Below are positions 7,875 through 15,082 of a DNA stretch of 64,000 nt, in pieces. Every line of letters begins with the position of its first letter. The stretch's first letter is position 1. This DNA is from Ferrimonas lipolytica (GTDB lineage Bacteria; Pseudomonadota; Gammaproteobacteria; Enterobacterales; Shewanellaceae), in NCBI RefSeq assembly GCF_012295575.1, contig NZ_CP051180.1, positions 2,604,001-2,668,000 on the forward strand. The letters are read 5' to 3'. The notes beneath the pieces are model-generated. The model did not search any database and had not been told where the DNA came from. It saw only the letters and a list, made by a program, of their open reading frames with translations. A program made the position numbers and the translations under genes.

Positions 7875-8360
7875 TTCACTACACTCCGTTACTTCTGCAT
7901 TTTTTAGAGCTTCTGTGTTGGCGGCACCATAGTTGAAGCCGCATTCGTTACTGCCACAGACGTATCCAAAGGCATGGGTAACCTCCCCGTACTCACTAAC
8001 CGCAGCTACACTTCGACCATCAACGAAGTAAATCTTTGTCTCATCTTTACCTGATGGAACTAGAAGGGGAAGTGGCACTACACCGACAAATGCTCCGACT
8101 CCAGACCAACTTAAGCCGTCATGGTATGAATACACCGTGCAATTACCCTTTTCTGCCACTGAATCAGGATCTCCCCACAGCTCTACAACCTGCTCAGTTG
8201 TGTACGTTTCAGCTTCTTTGACACTAAACCCAAGTTTTCCTCGTTGATCATTCAGTGAGAAATCCGTTTTCTTCGCTTCAAGGGTGCCAAATGAACCAAC
8301 CGCAAGTCCTACACATCCAGTTAAAGTCGATAATAGTGCCATAGCTAACAATATACGCAT
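7869..8360 (-). CDS. Putative lipoprotein (163 aa)
   Basis: Function not recognised. The signal MRILLAMALLSTLTGC has a lipobox (LTGC, Cys16). The mature part has TTEQVVELWGDPDSV near residues 54-68, reminiscent of small outer-membrane lipoproteins that begin with a GxPD motif (SmpA/BamE-like), and four further cysteines. It forms one cassette with the attC at 7775-7874. Confidence 0.75.
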   Translation of the reverse strand: MRILLAMALLSTLTGCVGLAVGSFGTLEAKKTDFSLNDQRGKLGFSVKEAETYTTEQVVELWGDPDSVAEKGNCTVYSYHDGLSWSGVGAFVGVVPLPLLVPSGKDETKIYFVDGRSVAAVSEYGEVTHAFGYVCGSNECGFNYGAANTEALKNAEVTECSEI

Positions 8361-8375
8361 GAGCTCTCCGTGAAA

Positions 8376-8471
8376 TATAACGCCCCATTAACGGGCAAAA
8401 ATAGTGGGCTAAAATTAGCGAGGAACGAGCAAAAGCCAACTGTTTTTTGTCCTTTTAAACGACTTGTTAGA
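8376..8471 (-). repeat. attC, family 1
   Basis: TAACGCCCCATTAACGGGC outer arm, inner arms GGGCTAAAATTAGCGAGG and AAAGCCAACTG, the end CGACTTGTTAG. It closes the two-gene cassette. Confidence 0.92.
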
Positions 8472-8472
8472 A

Positions 8473-9549
8473 TTAATTTATCCAGATAGATAAATCCATT
8501 GTGTCGCCTATTTTTCTTCTATAGTTCGCATGCGCAATTGCGATACCAACACTGGTTAATTCAAATTTATTGAAAGGAGACTTCCCCCAAACATCAAACA
8601 CTTCTTGCAACTCTGGGATTTCCCGTATGACTATATCTTTTATCTCATTAGCTGGTTTAGTAGAAGATTCAAAAAGAGCTTTAAGTTTTTTCTTAGCTTC
8701 TGTATTTAGACCGTTCTTATTCGCAACGGTTTCAAGCACATCTTCATCAAAAACCCCGATCTGTAACTTATCTTTATCATGAAAGCATTGAATGACTAAA
8801 CCTTGTAAATTTAATCCTTCACCAACTTTTTCGAGGAGCTCTTCTTCGGTAAAGCCTTTAGAAAAAAACACTTTATAAGCTCTTCTCAATCGATCTTCGA
8901 GATTCCCATAGTTACCAGCTCGTACATGGCCACACCCTAAATACTCTGCATGCGTGTAATCAGAATTTTTCTCTGATAGATTTTCAATAAAAGGAACTAC
9001 CCTTTTATTGAAATGAGCGATTAAACCATCATAGTTTTTTACATCTAGTCTTCGTGTACAGATCAACAAAAAATTAAGTGTTAAAGTATCAAATTGTTCT
9101 AAAGTCAGCTTTGGTGCTATTCCCAAAGATTCATCTAATACTATTTGAACCATATTTCTTGTAGGGGCTGCCGCTCTGTCCACCAATATATCAACCAATA
9201 AATCGCCTAGATCTTCATCGCCACTAATTGCATACTGTTTTTGAACAGTGAAGAGTGCATCTTGTAACGCAGGGGTCTCAAATTCATTTATTGACTCAGG
9301 AGAACGCTCATTTAATTGAGAAATAACTTTATCCGTAACTTCTTCTGCTCGCTCTTGGGCGATCTGAGCTGCTTCTTGCTTAAGTTCAATGAAATTGGAC
9401 TTAAATACGTCATTAGCAATTTCTTTGGCATCAGAGTATGAAATTCCCTGATTTACTATGACTTGCTGCCCTTGAAGGTTAGTGGAGTTGTCACCTGCGT
9501 CCTGCTTTTGGCTGGATTTATTAATCATTCTTTTGAGTAAACTCAACAT
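8473..9549 (-). CDS. LPO_1073/Vpar_1526-like protein with NSTN motif
   Basis: A 358-residue protein, second gene of a two-gene cassette. Residues 14-32 carry QKQDAGDNSTNLQG, a polar repeat-like motif also present in the upstream partner. Then comes a long alpha-helical, Glu/Gln-rich region (about 35-85) and a helical body (DALFTVQKQYAISGDEDLGDLLVDILVDRA...). The sequence recalls the NCBI family LPO_1073/Vpar_1526, of unknown function; I am not certain of this. It starts inside the partner gene: ATG at 9549 (AGG five bases before) is chosen, with GTG 9555 or ATG 9528 as alternatives. It is soluble, with no signal peptide. Confidence 0.8.
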   Translation of the reverse strand: MLSLLKRMINKSSQKQDAGDNSTNLQGQQVIVNQGISYSDAKEIANDVFKSNFIELKQEAAQIAQERAEEVTDKVISQLNERSPESINEFETPALQDALFTVQKQYAISGDEDLGDLLVDILVDRAAAPTRNMVQIVLDESLGIAPKLTLEQFDTLTLNFLLICTRRLDVKNYDGLIAHFNKRVVPFIENLSEKNSDYTHAEYLGCGHVRAGNYGNLEDRLRRAYKVFFSKGFTEEELLEKVGEGLNLQGLVIQCFHDKDKLQIGVFDEDVLETVANKNGLNTEAKKKLKALFESSTKPANEIKDIVIREIPELQEVFDVWGKSPFNKFELTSVGIAIAHANYRRKIGDTMDLSIWIN

Positions 9550-9718
9550 TTCCACCTGCTTGTATATTTGTAGAGTTATTACCTGACTTTTGTTTTTGTG
9601 TTATACCTGAAGCCTTATTTCGCTTAAAAAAAGCAATAAGACCACCAAATAAAGCAATGCCTGCACCACTAAACACCCATTTATAATGTTCTACTATTAA
9701 TTGCCAAAAGTTTTCCAA
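9521..9718 (-). CDS. Small membrane protein with NSTN motif (65 aa)
   Basis: One membrane helix (about residues 14-31) is followed by a basic stretch (FKRNK) and a cytoplasmic tail with QKQKSGNNSTNIQAGG (41-56). The tail motif matches the N terminus of the 358-aa protein encoded next. TTG start with AAGGA seven bases upstream. The 3' end overlaps the partner's start by about 29 bases, so the two are translationally coupled and likely form a complex at the membrane. Confidence 0.75.
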   Translation of the reverse strand: MENFWQLIVEHYKWVFSGAGIALFGGLIAFFKRNKASGITQKQKSGNNSTNIQAGGNVEFTQKND

Positions 9719-9757
9719 ATTTTAATCCTTACACCGAACTATGAGGTACGCAGTAAT

Positions 9758-9846
9758 TCTAACGCTTTGCTAAGCGGATAAAAATGGTTGGCTATAATCG
9801 CGTAGCGATGGCCAACTGTTTTTATTCCGTTTAAGCTCTTGTTATG
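9758..9846 (-). repeat. attC, family 1 variant
   Basis: TAACGCTTTGCTAAGCGG outer arm, GTTGGCTATAATCGCGTAGCG and ATGGCCAACTG inner arms, the end AGCTCTTGTTATG. Confidence 0.9.
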
Positions 9847-10291
9847 TGTTGTTAATCGTTTTATCAACGAATTTTGAAAAATCTGAATAGTAAATGGTAT
9901 CTAATTGCAGTATTTCCCATGCACTACGGAAAGCAGTTTTGGATAAGGCAAACTGAATTCCTGACTCCCATTCTTTCCAAGTGTTTTTATGTATGTGTTT
10001 TTGGAGATATAGGTGATATTCCTCACTACACAGGTCAAAATAAGCTCGCATGTAGCGTAAAGTTTTCTCTTTAGTATTTTTATCTAAATCGTCAAACGAA
10101 AACTCTGTTTCATTTATGTTCTCAGGAAGGTTTAAGCAAATATCTTGATAGCGTTTGGTATAGTCCATAAACACTATTAATTTTTGCTGTTTGTTAAAAC
10201 TATGAATGGTATATAGCAAGCCAAAAGCAGTCATACAAACTGCAACTTTTTCAACTGTCAACCAACACCAAAAGTCCAATATAAAACTCAA
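9842..10291 (-). CDS. Hypothetical membrane-anchored protein (149 aa)
   Basis: Not recognised. An N-terminal hydrophobic segment (about residues 13-29) is followed by a soluble helical domain rich in aromatic residues (YMRAYFDLCSEEYHLYLQ near 94-111). TTG start with AGGAAA five bases upstream. The pattern, one anchor plus a helical cytoplasmic domain, is common among small uncharacterised membrane proteins (DUF4760-like); I cannot assign a role. Confidence 0.68.
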   Translation of the reverse strand: MSFILDFWCWLTVEKVAVCMTAFGLLYTIHSFNKQQKLIVFMDYTKRYQDICLNLPENINETEFSFDDLDKNTKEKTLRYMRAYFDLCSEEYHLYLQKHIHKNTWKEWESGIQFALSKTAFRSAWEILQLDTIYYSDFSKFVDKTINNT

Positions 10292-10316
10292 AGTCTATTT
10301 CCTAAGTATTGAAACA

Positions 10317-10416
10317 CATAACGCTCCACTCAGCGGGAGCAACTTGGCTGGCTACAATCTGCGAGGCACGAGCAAGAGCCAGCCTGGTTGAAATCCGCCT
10401 GCAGTGCCTTGTTAAC
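10317..10416 (-). repeat. attC, family 2
   Basis: TAACGCTCCACTCAGCGGGAG...TTGGCTGGCTACAATCTGCGAGG...GAGCCAGCCTGGTTGAAATCC...GCCTTGTTAAC. Confidence 0.92.
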
Positions 10417-10606
10417 TTGAAGCACTATTATTTTGTTTCTGAAGTTCGGCTTCTAACCTAGCTACTCGCTCTTCTAAAACCTCAATTCGCTTGTCGGCTC
10501 CCTTGAGTTCCCTTACGTCTTCAATGAGCTGCCGAGGATCTACAAAATAGTTCATTACTAACATTAAGATCCCAAAGGCGATCATGAACGATACTAATTC
10601 CCACAT
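10412..10606 (-). CDS. Small membrane protein with coiled coil (64 aa)
   Basis: One membrane helix (residues about 5-20), then a heptad-patterned segment (IEVLEERVARLEAELQKQ, about 41-58) predicted to be a coiled coil. The layout resembles PspB-like or phage-type accessory membrane proteins, but no specific family is recognised. It is the only gene of its cassette. Confidence 0.7.
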   Translation of the reverse strand: MWELVSFMIAFGILMLVMNYFVDPRQLIEDVRELKGADKRIEVLEERVARLEAELQKQNNSASS

Positions 10607-10639
10607 ATCCTAAATTCCCTATATGAATCTTCGCTTCAA

Positions 10640-10726
10640 TATAACGCTTGAGCTATGCGGCCGCGCGACACAGCCGGCATCAACCGCCGGCATGCAGTAT
10701 GCGGTCCGCATAAGTGACTTGTTAGG
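10640..10726 (-). repeat. attC, GC-rich singleton
   Basis: TAACGCTTGAGCTATGCGG and CCGCATAAGTGACTTGTTAGG outer arms, with a GC-rich middle holding CCGGC/GCCGGC repeats. It is unlike the other sites in sequence and GC content, so this cassette probably came from a different host's array. Confidence 0.85.
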
Positions 10727-10777
10727 TTTATTCACAGCAAGTTAGAGTCTAGTTTATTAAATAATTAAAAACCTGAT

Positions 10778-11749
10778 TCATTTAACATGTACATATAATC
10801 CAGTACCATTCTCGCTCTGCGTTCTCTCCAACGATAGGCCGAACTCCTTAAACATACGATCAATAACTTTTACTATCTCATCGAATGCATCGTAGCTTTC
10901 AATCAACCCTTGCTCATATGACTCTGTAACAATTTTAAAACTAGTTCCTAATTGATGAAGCGTATCCGACAGCTGACTTTCTTTGAGACTCTTAGTGATT
11001 TTGGGAAAGCAATTTTCTAAGTCGAAACCAAGTGCATCAACATACCCAAAAGCATATGCATACGCGTTTAATATAAGCTTAATTCTTTTCTTAACAGCTA
11101 AGTACATTTCATTCAGTGGAATTAAGCGGTGCTGATACTTACGAATTAAAGATTCGATTTCTTTTGGAACTTCCTTGATTATAGTATCCAATTGTTCAAG
11201 GAATAGTTCGACTGTTTCATCAGGAGCTGACGATGCTGATTTCAAATTAGCCAGATATTCTGACCAAGATCTTGTGGCTGACATTAATAGAGCATCATCA
11301 TAATCATCAATTAAACGAGATGCGTCTAATTGTGCCAAAACATTCTTCTCATGAACATGGATCAACTCATGATGAATTCGATGTAAAACAACAGATATGT
11401 TGTCTTCTCTAATTTCACATCGACCATCACTATTGAACCACTCATAGAAAAAATCAATGCCAAGCACAAGCGTAAACTCTTCACGAGCACCTTTCATTAC
11501 TAATTGTGCTATAGCTATCGCTTGTTTAGATTCGGTAAATGAAGAAGGTGATATATGACCGTATTCCTCGGTCACTTTCTTTAGCGCACTTGCAAAATCG
11601 AAAGAGATCAATACCCTCTTTAAACTTGTTAAATCAAGTTGATGTTGCTTATGTAAAGCTTGAATAGCATTCATCACGCTATTACCTAAAGAATTTGCAT
11701 CTGTTTCATTAGAAAAGCTTTCAAGCGAAATAGTAAGATCTGGTTCCAT
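10778..11749 (-). CDS. Hypothetical protein with HExxH metallopeptidase-like motif (323 aa)
   Basis: A soluble, largely helical 323-residue protein. The motif HHELIHVHEKN near residues 128-138 contains HELIH, a zinc-metallopeptidase HExxH signature in a helical context. The N-terminal third has an IREDNISVVLHRI stretch just before it. I do not recognise the family, and HExxH alone occurs by chance, so catalysis is an inference. No signal peptide; it would act in the cytoplasm. It is the largest single-gene cassette in the array. Confidence 0.75.
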   Translation of the reverse strand: MEPDLTISLESFSNETDANSLGNSVMNAIQALHKQHQLDLTSLKRVLISFDFASALKKVTEEYGHISPSSFTESKQAIAIAQLVMKGAREEFTLVLGIDFFYEWFNSDGRCEIREDNISVVLHRIHHELIHVHEKNVLAQLDASRLIDDYDDALLMSATRSWSEYLANLKSASSAPDETVELFLEQLDTIIKEVPKEIESLIRKYQHRLIPLNEMYLAVKKRIKLILNAYAYAFGYVDALGFDLENCFPKITKSLKESQLSDTLHQLGTSFKIVTESYEQGLIESYDAFDEIVKVIDRMFKEFGLSLERTQSENGTGLYVHVK

Positions 11750-11765
11750 TGCACTCCCCTAAAAA

Positions 11766-11864
11766 CCTAACGCCTTGCTAAGAGGCGCAAAATTGTTGGC
11801 TAAAATTAGCGACGAAGGAGCGCAAGCCAACTGTTTTGCGTCCTTTTGAGCAACTTGTTATAAG
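11766..11864 (-). repeat. attC, family 1
   Basis: TAACGCCTTGCTAAGAGGCGC outer arm, GTTGGCTAAAATTAGCGACG and GCAAGCCAACTGTTTTGCG arms, the end GCAACTTGTTATAAG. Confidence 0.94.
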
Positions 11865-11867
11865 CAC

Positions 11868-12326
11868 CTACTCAATACTTGAAAGGTAGTTAGCTAAAAC
11901 ACTACTCGGAGAACCTTGGTGAAGACTAAACTCGTAACTCTTAGCCACCACCTCTAAAGTGGTGTCGTGAAAACTCCACACTAAGTGCATTAAATCCCTA
12001 AAGATTTCATCTGAGTGGCATGGGTGAACACTATTTTGCTTGCAAAGCTCTTGAACCCAAGTTGAATTCAGAATTTTAAAGGTCCCATATGGCTCTAATC
12101 CGTTTTCACTTAACGGATGCCCATGAAACGCTTCATCGTTTGGCGCGCCAAATTTATAAGAGTGAAAGCCATTGAATTTAACAAGCCCAATAGCTTCAAG
12201 CTCAAAGCTTTCTGATTGTTCCTGCATGTAATACGCAACGAAGATATTATGTTCATCACTTAATATTACAGGGCAAGGAGCTCCTACACTTGACTGCTTT
12301 TCCTTTAACTCGACAACTTGATTCAT
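11868..12326 (-). CDS. Hypothetical protein (152 aa)
   Basis: Not recognised by function. A soluble protein; notable conserved-looking stretches are GFHSYKFGAPNDEAFHGHPL (about 53-72) and LVWSFHDTTLEVVAKSYEF (about 115-133), rich in His and aromatic residues. ATG at 12326 is preferred over a TTG two codons upstream. It forms the second cassette from the integrase. Confidence 0.7.
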   Translation of the reverse strand: MNQVVELKEKQSSVGAPCPVILSDEHNIFVAYYMQEQSESFELEAIGLVKFNGFHSYKFGAPNDEAFHGHPLSENGLEPYGTFKILNSTWVQELCKQNSVHPCHSDEIFRDLMHLVWSFHDTTLEVVAKSYEFSLHQGSPSSVLANYLSSIE

Positions 12327-12344
12327 ACTCAATACTTTATGTGC

Positions 12345-12446
12345 TTATAACGCCTCGTTAAGAGGCAAATAATATGTTGGCTAAAATAAGCGACGCAGGA
12401 GCAAAAGCCAACTGTTATTTGTCCTGCTTTAACGACTTGTTATAAG
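12345..12446 (-). repeat. attC, family 1
   Basis: TAACGCCTCGTTAAGAGGC outer arm, ATGTTGGCTAAAATAAGCGACG and AAAAGCCAACTGTTATTTG arms, the end CGACTTGTTATAAG. It belongs to the first cassette. Confidence 0.94.
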
Positions 12447-12832
12447 GTATTTGAATTACACCCTAAAAGTAAATCTTTTAATTTAAACTCAACACCTTTA
12501 GGTAACGAACTATAGAACTCACAATATTTATCAGAAAGCCCAATATCAGAAATAGAATAAGCAATTAAGTGCAAAACAGGCTTAGTTAATTGAGGATCAT
12601 TAACGACCGAAATAAAAGCTTGTTGATTTTTCAATCCCCATTTGACAAAAATGGAGTAAGTTTCACTTCCTGGGCCTTCGCCATAATAATCGGTCAAAAA
12701 GAGGATAATTTCTGAATTGGACTTTTCTTCAGAGAAGAAATCCTTTGCTCGCTTATTTGCTTCACAAATAGAGTCACACTCACAGCCTGAAAGGAAAACT
12801 AGAAGCAGTAAAATAGAAAAACGAGACGCCAA
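12440..12832 (-). CDS. Putative lipoprotein, first cassette (130 aa)
   Basis: Not recognised by function. A short lipoprotein signal, MASRFSILLLLVFLSGC (lipobox LSGC), is followed by further cysteines (ECDSIC), then a soluble domain. TTG start inside the first bases after the attI crossover point. As the cassette next to attI it is the most recently inserted and should be the best expressed. Confidence 0.68.
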   Translation of the reverse strand: MASRFSILLLLVFLSGCECDSICEANKRAKDFFSEEKSNSEIILFLTDYYGEGPGSETYSIFVKWGLKNQQAFISVVNDPQLTKPVLHLIAYSISDIGLSDKYCEFYSSLPKGVEFKLKDLLLGCNSNTL

Positions 12833-12842
12833 ACTATAGATA

Positions 12843-13038
12843 CCTTATAACAGCTTATTATGATGCCTGAGGCTTTGTAACACACAATGCCTCAGGCTTA
12901 GTTTGTAAAAATCCCCAAAAACTCAACATTTATTATTTACCTTTAAATTCAATACCTTAACCCAAATCAACTGCAAGCTTACACAGTTTCTGTGCGTGAT
13001 ACGATGCCCGCGCTTGTAGAAAACATGCCTATCATCTT
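12843..13038 (-). promoter_or_regulatory. attI region between integrase and first cassette
   Basis: On the minus strand GCTGTTATAAGG (12854-12843) is the core where cassettes join (crossover between 12851 and 12850). Within it ATGCCTGAGGC and GCCTCAGGC (12865-12873/12889-12897) form a perfect 9-bp inverted repeat with a 15-base spacer, 14 bp from the crossover. The cassette promoter is expected here, but I could not pick convincing -35/-10 boxes. Confidence 0.7.
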
Positions 13039-13058
13039 TACTGTATATAAAAACAGTA
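13039..13058 (+). promoter_or_regulatory. LexA (SOS) box
   Basis: TACTGTATATAAAAACAGTA matches the gammaproteobacterial LexA consensus (TACTGTATATATATACAGTA) with CTGT-N8-ACAG intact. It ends 11 bases before the intI ATG, so LexA bound here would block transcription initiation. DNA damage or conjugative entry of single-stranded DNA should therefore induce the integrase. Confidence 0.93.
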
Positions 13059-13069
13059 CAGGAGTTATC

Positions 13070-14032
13070 ATGGCTTCACCTTACTTACAACACATTGCCG
13101 AACAGATGAGGTTACGTCGCTATCGCGAGCAAACCATTAAAACCTACCTTCATTGGATTAAGCGATTCATCCTCTTTCATCGCAAAAGTCACCCCAAAAA
13201 TCTTGGTAGTACCGAGGTTGAGTTATTCTTGTCGCACTTGGCCAGTGACCGGCGGTGCTCACCAAGCACACAAGCGATTGCACTTAACGCATTGGTGTTT
13301 TTATACAAAGAGCTGATTGGTAACCCGCTCTCATTAACGATGTCTTTTCAACAATCCCAGTCGCAACGTGCGTTACCTACCGTATTAACCCAAGCCGAGA
13401 TAAGAACATTGTTTCAGCACCTACCACACCCCCATTTGTTATTGGCCCAACTGATGTACGGCTCAGGGCTTCGTAAAAATGAGGCGTTACGCCTAAGATG
13501 CCAAGATATCGATATTGACCACTTATCCCTCAACATTTGGAATGCCAAAGGCGGTAAGCACCGCCGAGTTACCTTGGCAGCAGAGTTGGCGGTACCACTT
13601 AAACAGCAAGTTGTGGTGGTTCATCAGTTACTGCACAGCGACAGCAATAACCCGCACTACCAAGGTGCTAAGCTACCCAATGCCCTAGCCCAAAAGTACC
13701 TTAATGCCCCCTATGAACTAGGATGGCAGTTTCTGTTTCCGTCAACGCGGTTGAGCCAAGATCCTGACAATGACAAACTGCGCCGCCACCACTTAGATGC
13801 CACCGCATTTCAAAAGGCGTTACTCAAAGCCAAACGTGCAGCTGGAATCCCCAAACGCGTTACCAGCCACACCTTACGCCATTCATTTGCCACTCATTTA
13901 TTACAGCGCGGAACGGACATACGCACAATTCAAGCGCAACTTGGCCACAATGATATTCGCACAACACAGATCTATACCCATGTAATTAATGTCGGTGCTA
14001 ATGGAGTAAGAAGCCCATTATCTGAGCTGTAA
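13070..14032 (+). CDS. intI: Integron integrase
   Basis: A 320-residue tyrosine recombinase that inserts and excises cassettes at attI and attC. Catalytic residues are at R135 ([10 protein letters not shown]), K160, H267 and R270 (SHTLRHSF), H293 (LGHND) and Y302 (IYTHV), the same numbering as V. cholerae IntIA. The IntI-specific insertion before the second box is present ([13 protein letters not shown]...RRHH, about 218-241). ATG at 13070 has AGGAG seven bases upstream; a longer frame from 12992 is rejected because it would run through the LexA box. The gene is intact. Confidence 0.97.
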   Translation: MASPYLQHIAEQMRLRRYREQTIKTYLHWIKRFILFHRKSHPKNLGSTEVELFLSHLASDRRCSPSTQAIALNALVFLYKELIGNPLSLTMSFQQSQSQRALPTVLTQAEIRTLFQHLPHPHLLLAQLMYGSGLRKNEALRLRCQDIDIDHLSLNIWNAKGGKHRRVTLAAELAVPLKQQVVVVHQLLHSDSNNPHYQGAKLPNALAQKYLNAPYELGWQFLFPSTRLSQDPDNDKLRRHHLDATAFQKALLKAKRAAGIPKRVTSHTLRHSFATHLLQRGTDIRTIQAQLGHNDIRTTQIYTHVINVGANGVRSPLSEL

Positions 14033-14511
14033 GTTAGTAATTACAAACGTGTGAGCGTAGGCAATTAAGGGAAATCTTATTTTATTGAATATATTTCAGC
14101 ATCGCTACGCCATAACACTCTTTACAAGTGCAACGGTATTAGCGCTAATTAACATAGCACTTTACTGTTAGATAAATAAGCGCCCTAATTTCATTAACTA
14201 TCCCCCAAAGGATATTGGCTTGGCTCAGCGGTTGGTGTCTGTAACGATTTTCTATTTGAGCGGTAGTGATGGTGCCACTCTATAACAAATGGGCTTTACT
14301 GCATTAATTACTACCGATGCATTGCTGTATGCCGCTGATGGATATTGCCATCATTGCTACCATAACCACTGCAACCATCAAGCAGCCAGAGACTGGCTTA
14401 AAGAGTATTACAGCAGTTCGTAATACTATTACCTCGTCGAAGGCACTTTTTCACAAGGAATAGAATTAACCTTAACGCGCTTAATGTATTTCTCATTGTG
14501 GCTAGCTTAAA
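14033..14511. other. Non-coding stretch after intI
   Basis: No gene with a ribosome site is seen. A 44-codon plus-strand frame (14289-14423, His/Cys-rich, contains DGYCHHCYHNHCNH) follows a stop and lacks a Shine-Dalgarno, so I leave it as a weak possibility. The stretch may be decayed sequence between the integron and the MITE. Confidence 0.4.
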
Positions 14512-14795
14512 GGCTGTGTACCAACAACTAAGTGTTGTTGTTTCCAATGCTGGTAAAGCACCGGCTAGGCGAGTGTTGGTACAAGGGCAAAGCACTACCG
14601 CCGTTGCTCTTGCGCCGCATTAGAGCAGTCCAGCGAAGCGTTTTGAACTGCGACCTAAGGCAAGGGACGATTGCAAAGGGGGCGAAGCGCCCCCCTAATG
14701 CATACAAGAATATGCCGCCGCCACCGCGACATAACCCCTTAAGAGGGCTGCAACCGGTATTGATATAAACCTCAACAGTTAACTGTGTCACAGCC
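14512..14795 (+). mobile_element. MITE copy B
   Basis: 284 bp from GGCTGTGTACCAACAACTAAG to AACTGTGTCACAGCC, with imperfect terminal inverted repeats. Flanks are AGCTTAAA (14504-14511) and AACTTAAA (14796-14803), a 7/8-matching 8-bp target duplication. Core GCAGTCCAGCGAAGCGTTTT and an internal GGGGGCGAAGCGCCCCC stem are visible. No transposase. It lies 480 bp beyond the integrase. Confidence 0.9.
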
Positions 14796-15004
14796 AACTT
14801 AAAGGTATTGAATATGCCGCGGCAAAGATATAAATAAAGCTCGCCGAAATCGGCTGCTTGGCCTCATCTACTGGGCAAGCTCACAATTGCCTTTTGGCAT
14901 AGCAATAGTGCCAGTGTTACCAACAGCCTAGCGGGGTAGCTACTCGGCACAATGTCAGATTTACTTGTACATGCCCGAGTTATGAACAGCTCAGTTAAAG
15001 CCAA
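14796..15004. other. Intergenic, no feature seen
   Basis: Sequence between MITE B and the end of the threonine operon; no ORF, repeat or site can be supported here. Confidence 0.4.
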
Positions 15005-15038
15005 AGCACGCAGAAAAGTATGATCTCTCCTGCGTGCT
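15005..15038 (-). terminator. Probable thr operon terminator
   Basis: AGCACGCAG (15005-15013) and CTGCGTGCT (15030-15038) form a perfect 9-bp stem with a 16-base loop, about 45 bases past the thrC stop. On the minus strand it is followed by TTGGCTTT, a modest T-run. Confidence 0.55.
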
Positions 15039-15082
15039 CAATCCAATAGCGATAACAAACAACAGCTCGGTGCTGTGCCTGC

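Larger units (their letters stand above)
2809..14032. mobile_element. Chromosomal integron (intI plus cassette array)
   Basis: A plus-strand tyrosine recombinase of IntI type at the right end faces away from a run of minus-strand ORFs. Nearly every ORF in 6.4-12.9 kb is followed by a roughly 80-100 bp attC element with terminal core sites (TAACG...CTTGTTA on the plus strand) and inner inverted repeats. Short ORFs of unrelated function in one direction, few promoters and variable base composition are typical. The left part (2.8-6.4 kb) keeps cassette-type genes but only degenerate attC sites, so the outer boundary near 2809 is approximate. Confidence 0.93.

Noticed and set aside
12992-13069. 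Upstream extension of the integrase
   Set aside because: It would place the LexA box within the coding region; ATG 13070 has the better ribosome site and gives the standard 320-aa length.
14528-14797. ORFs on both strands around 14.5-14.8 kb
   Set aside because: They coincide with MITE copy B and are not conserved between copies.
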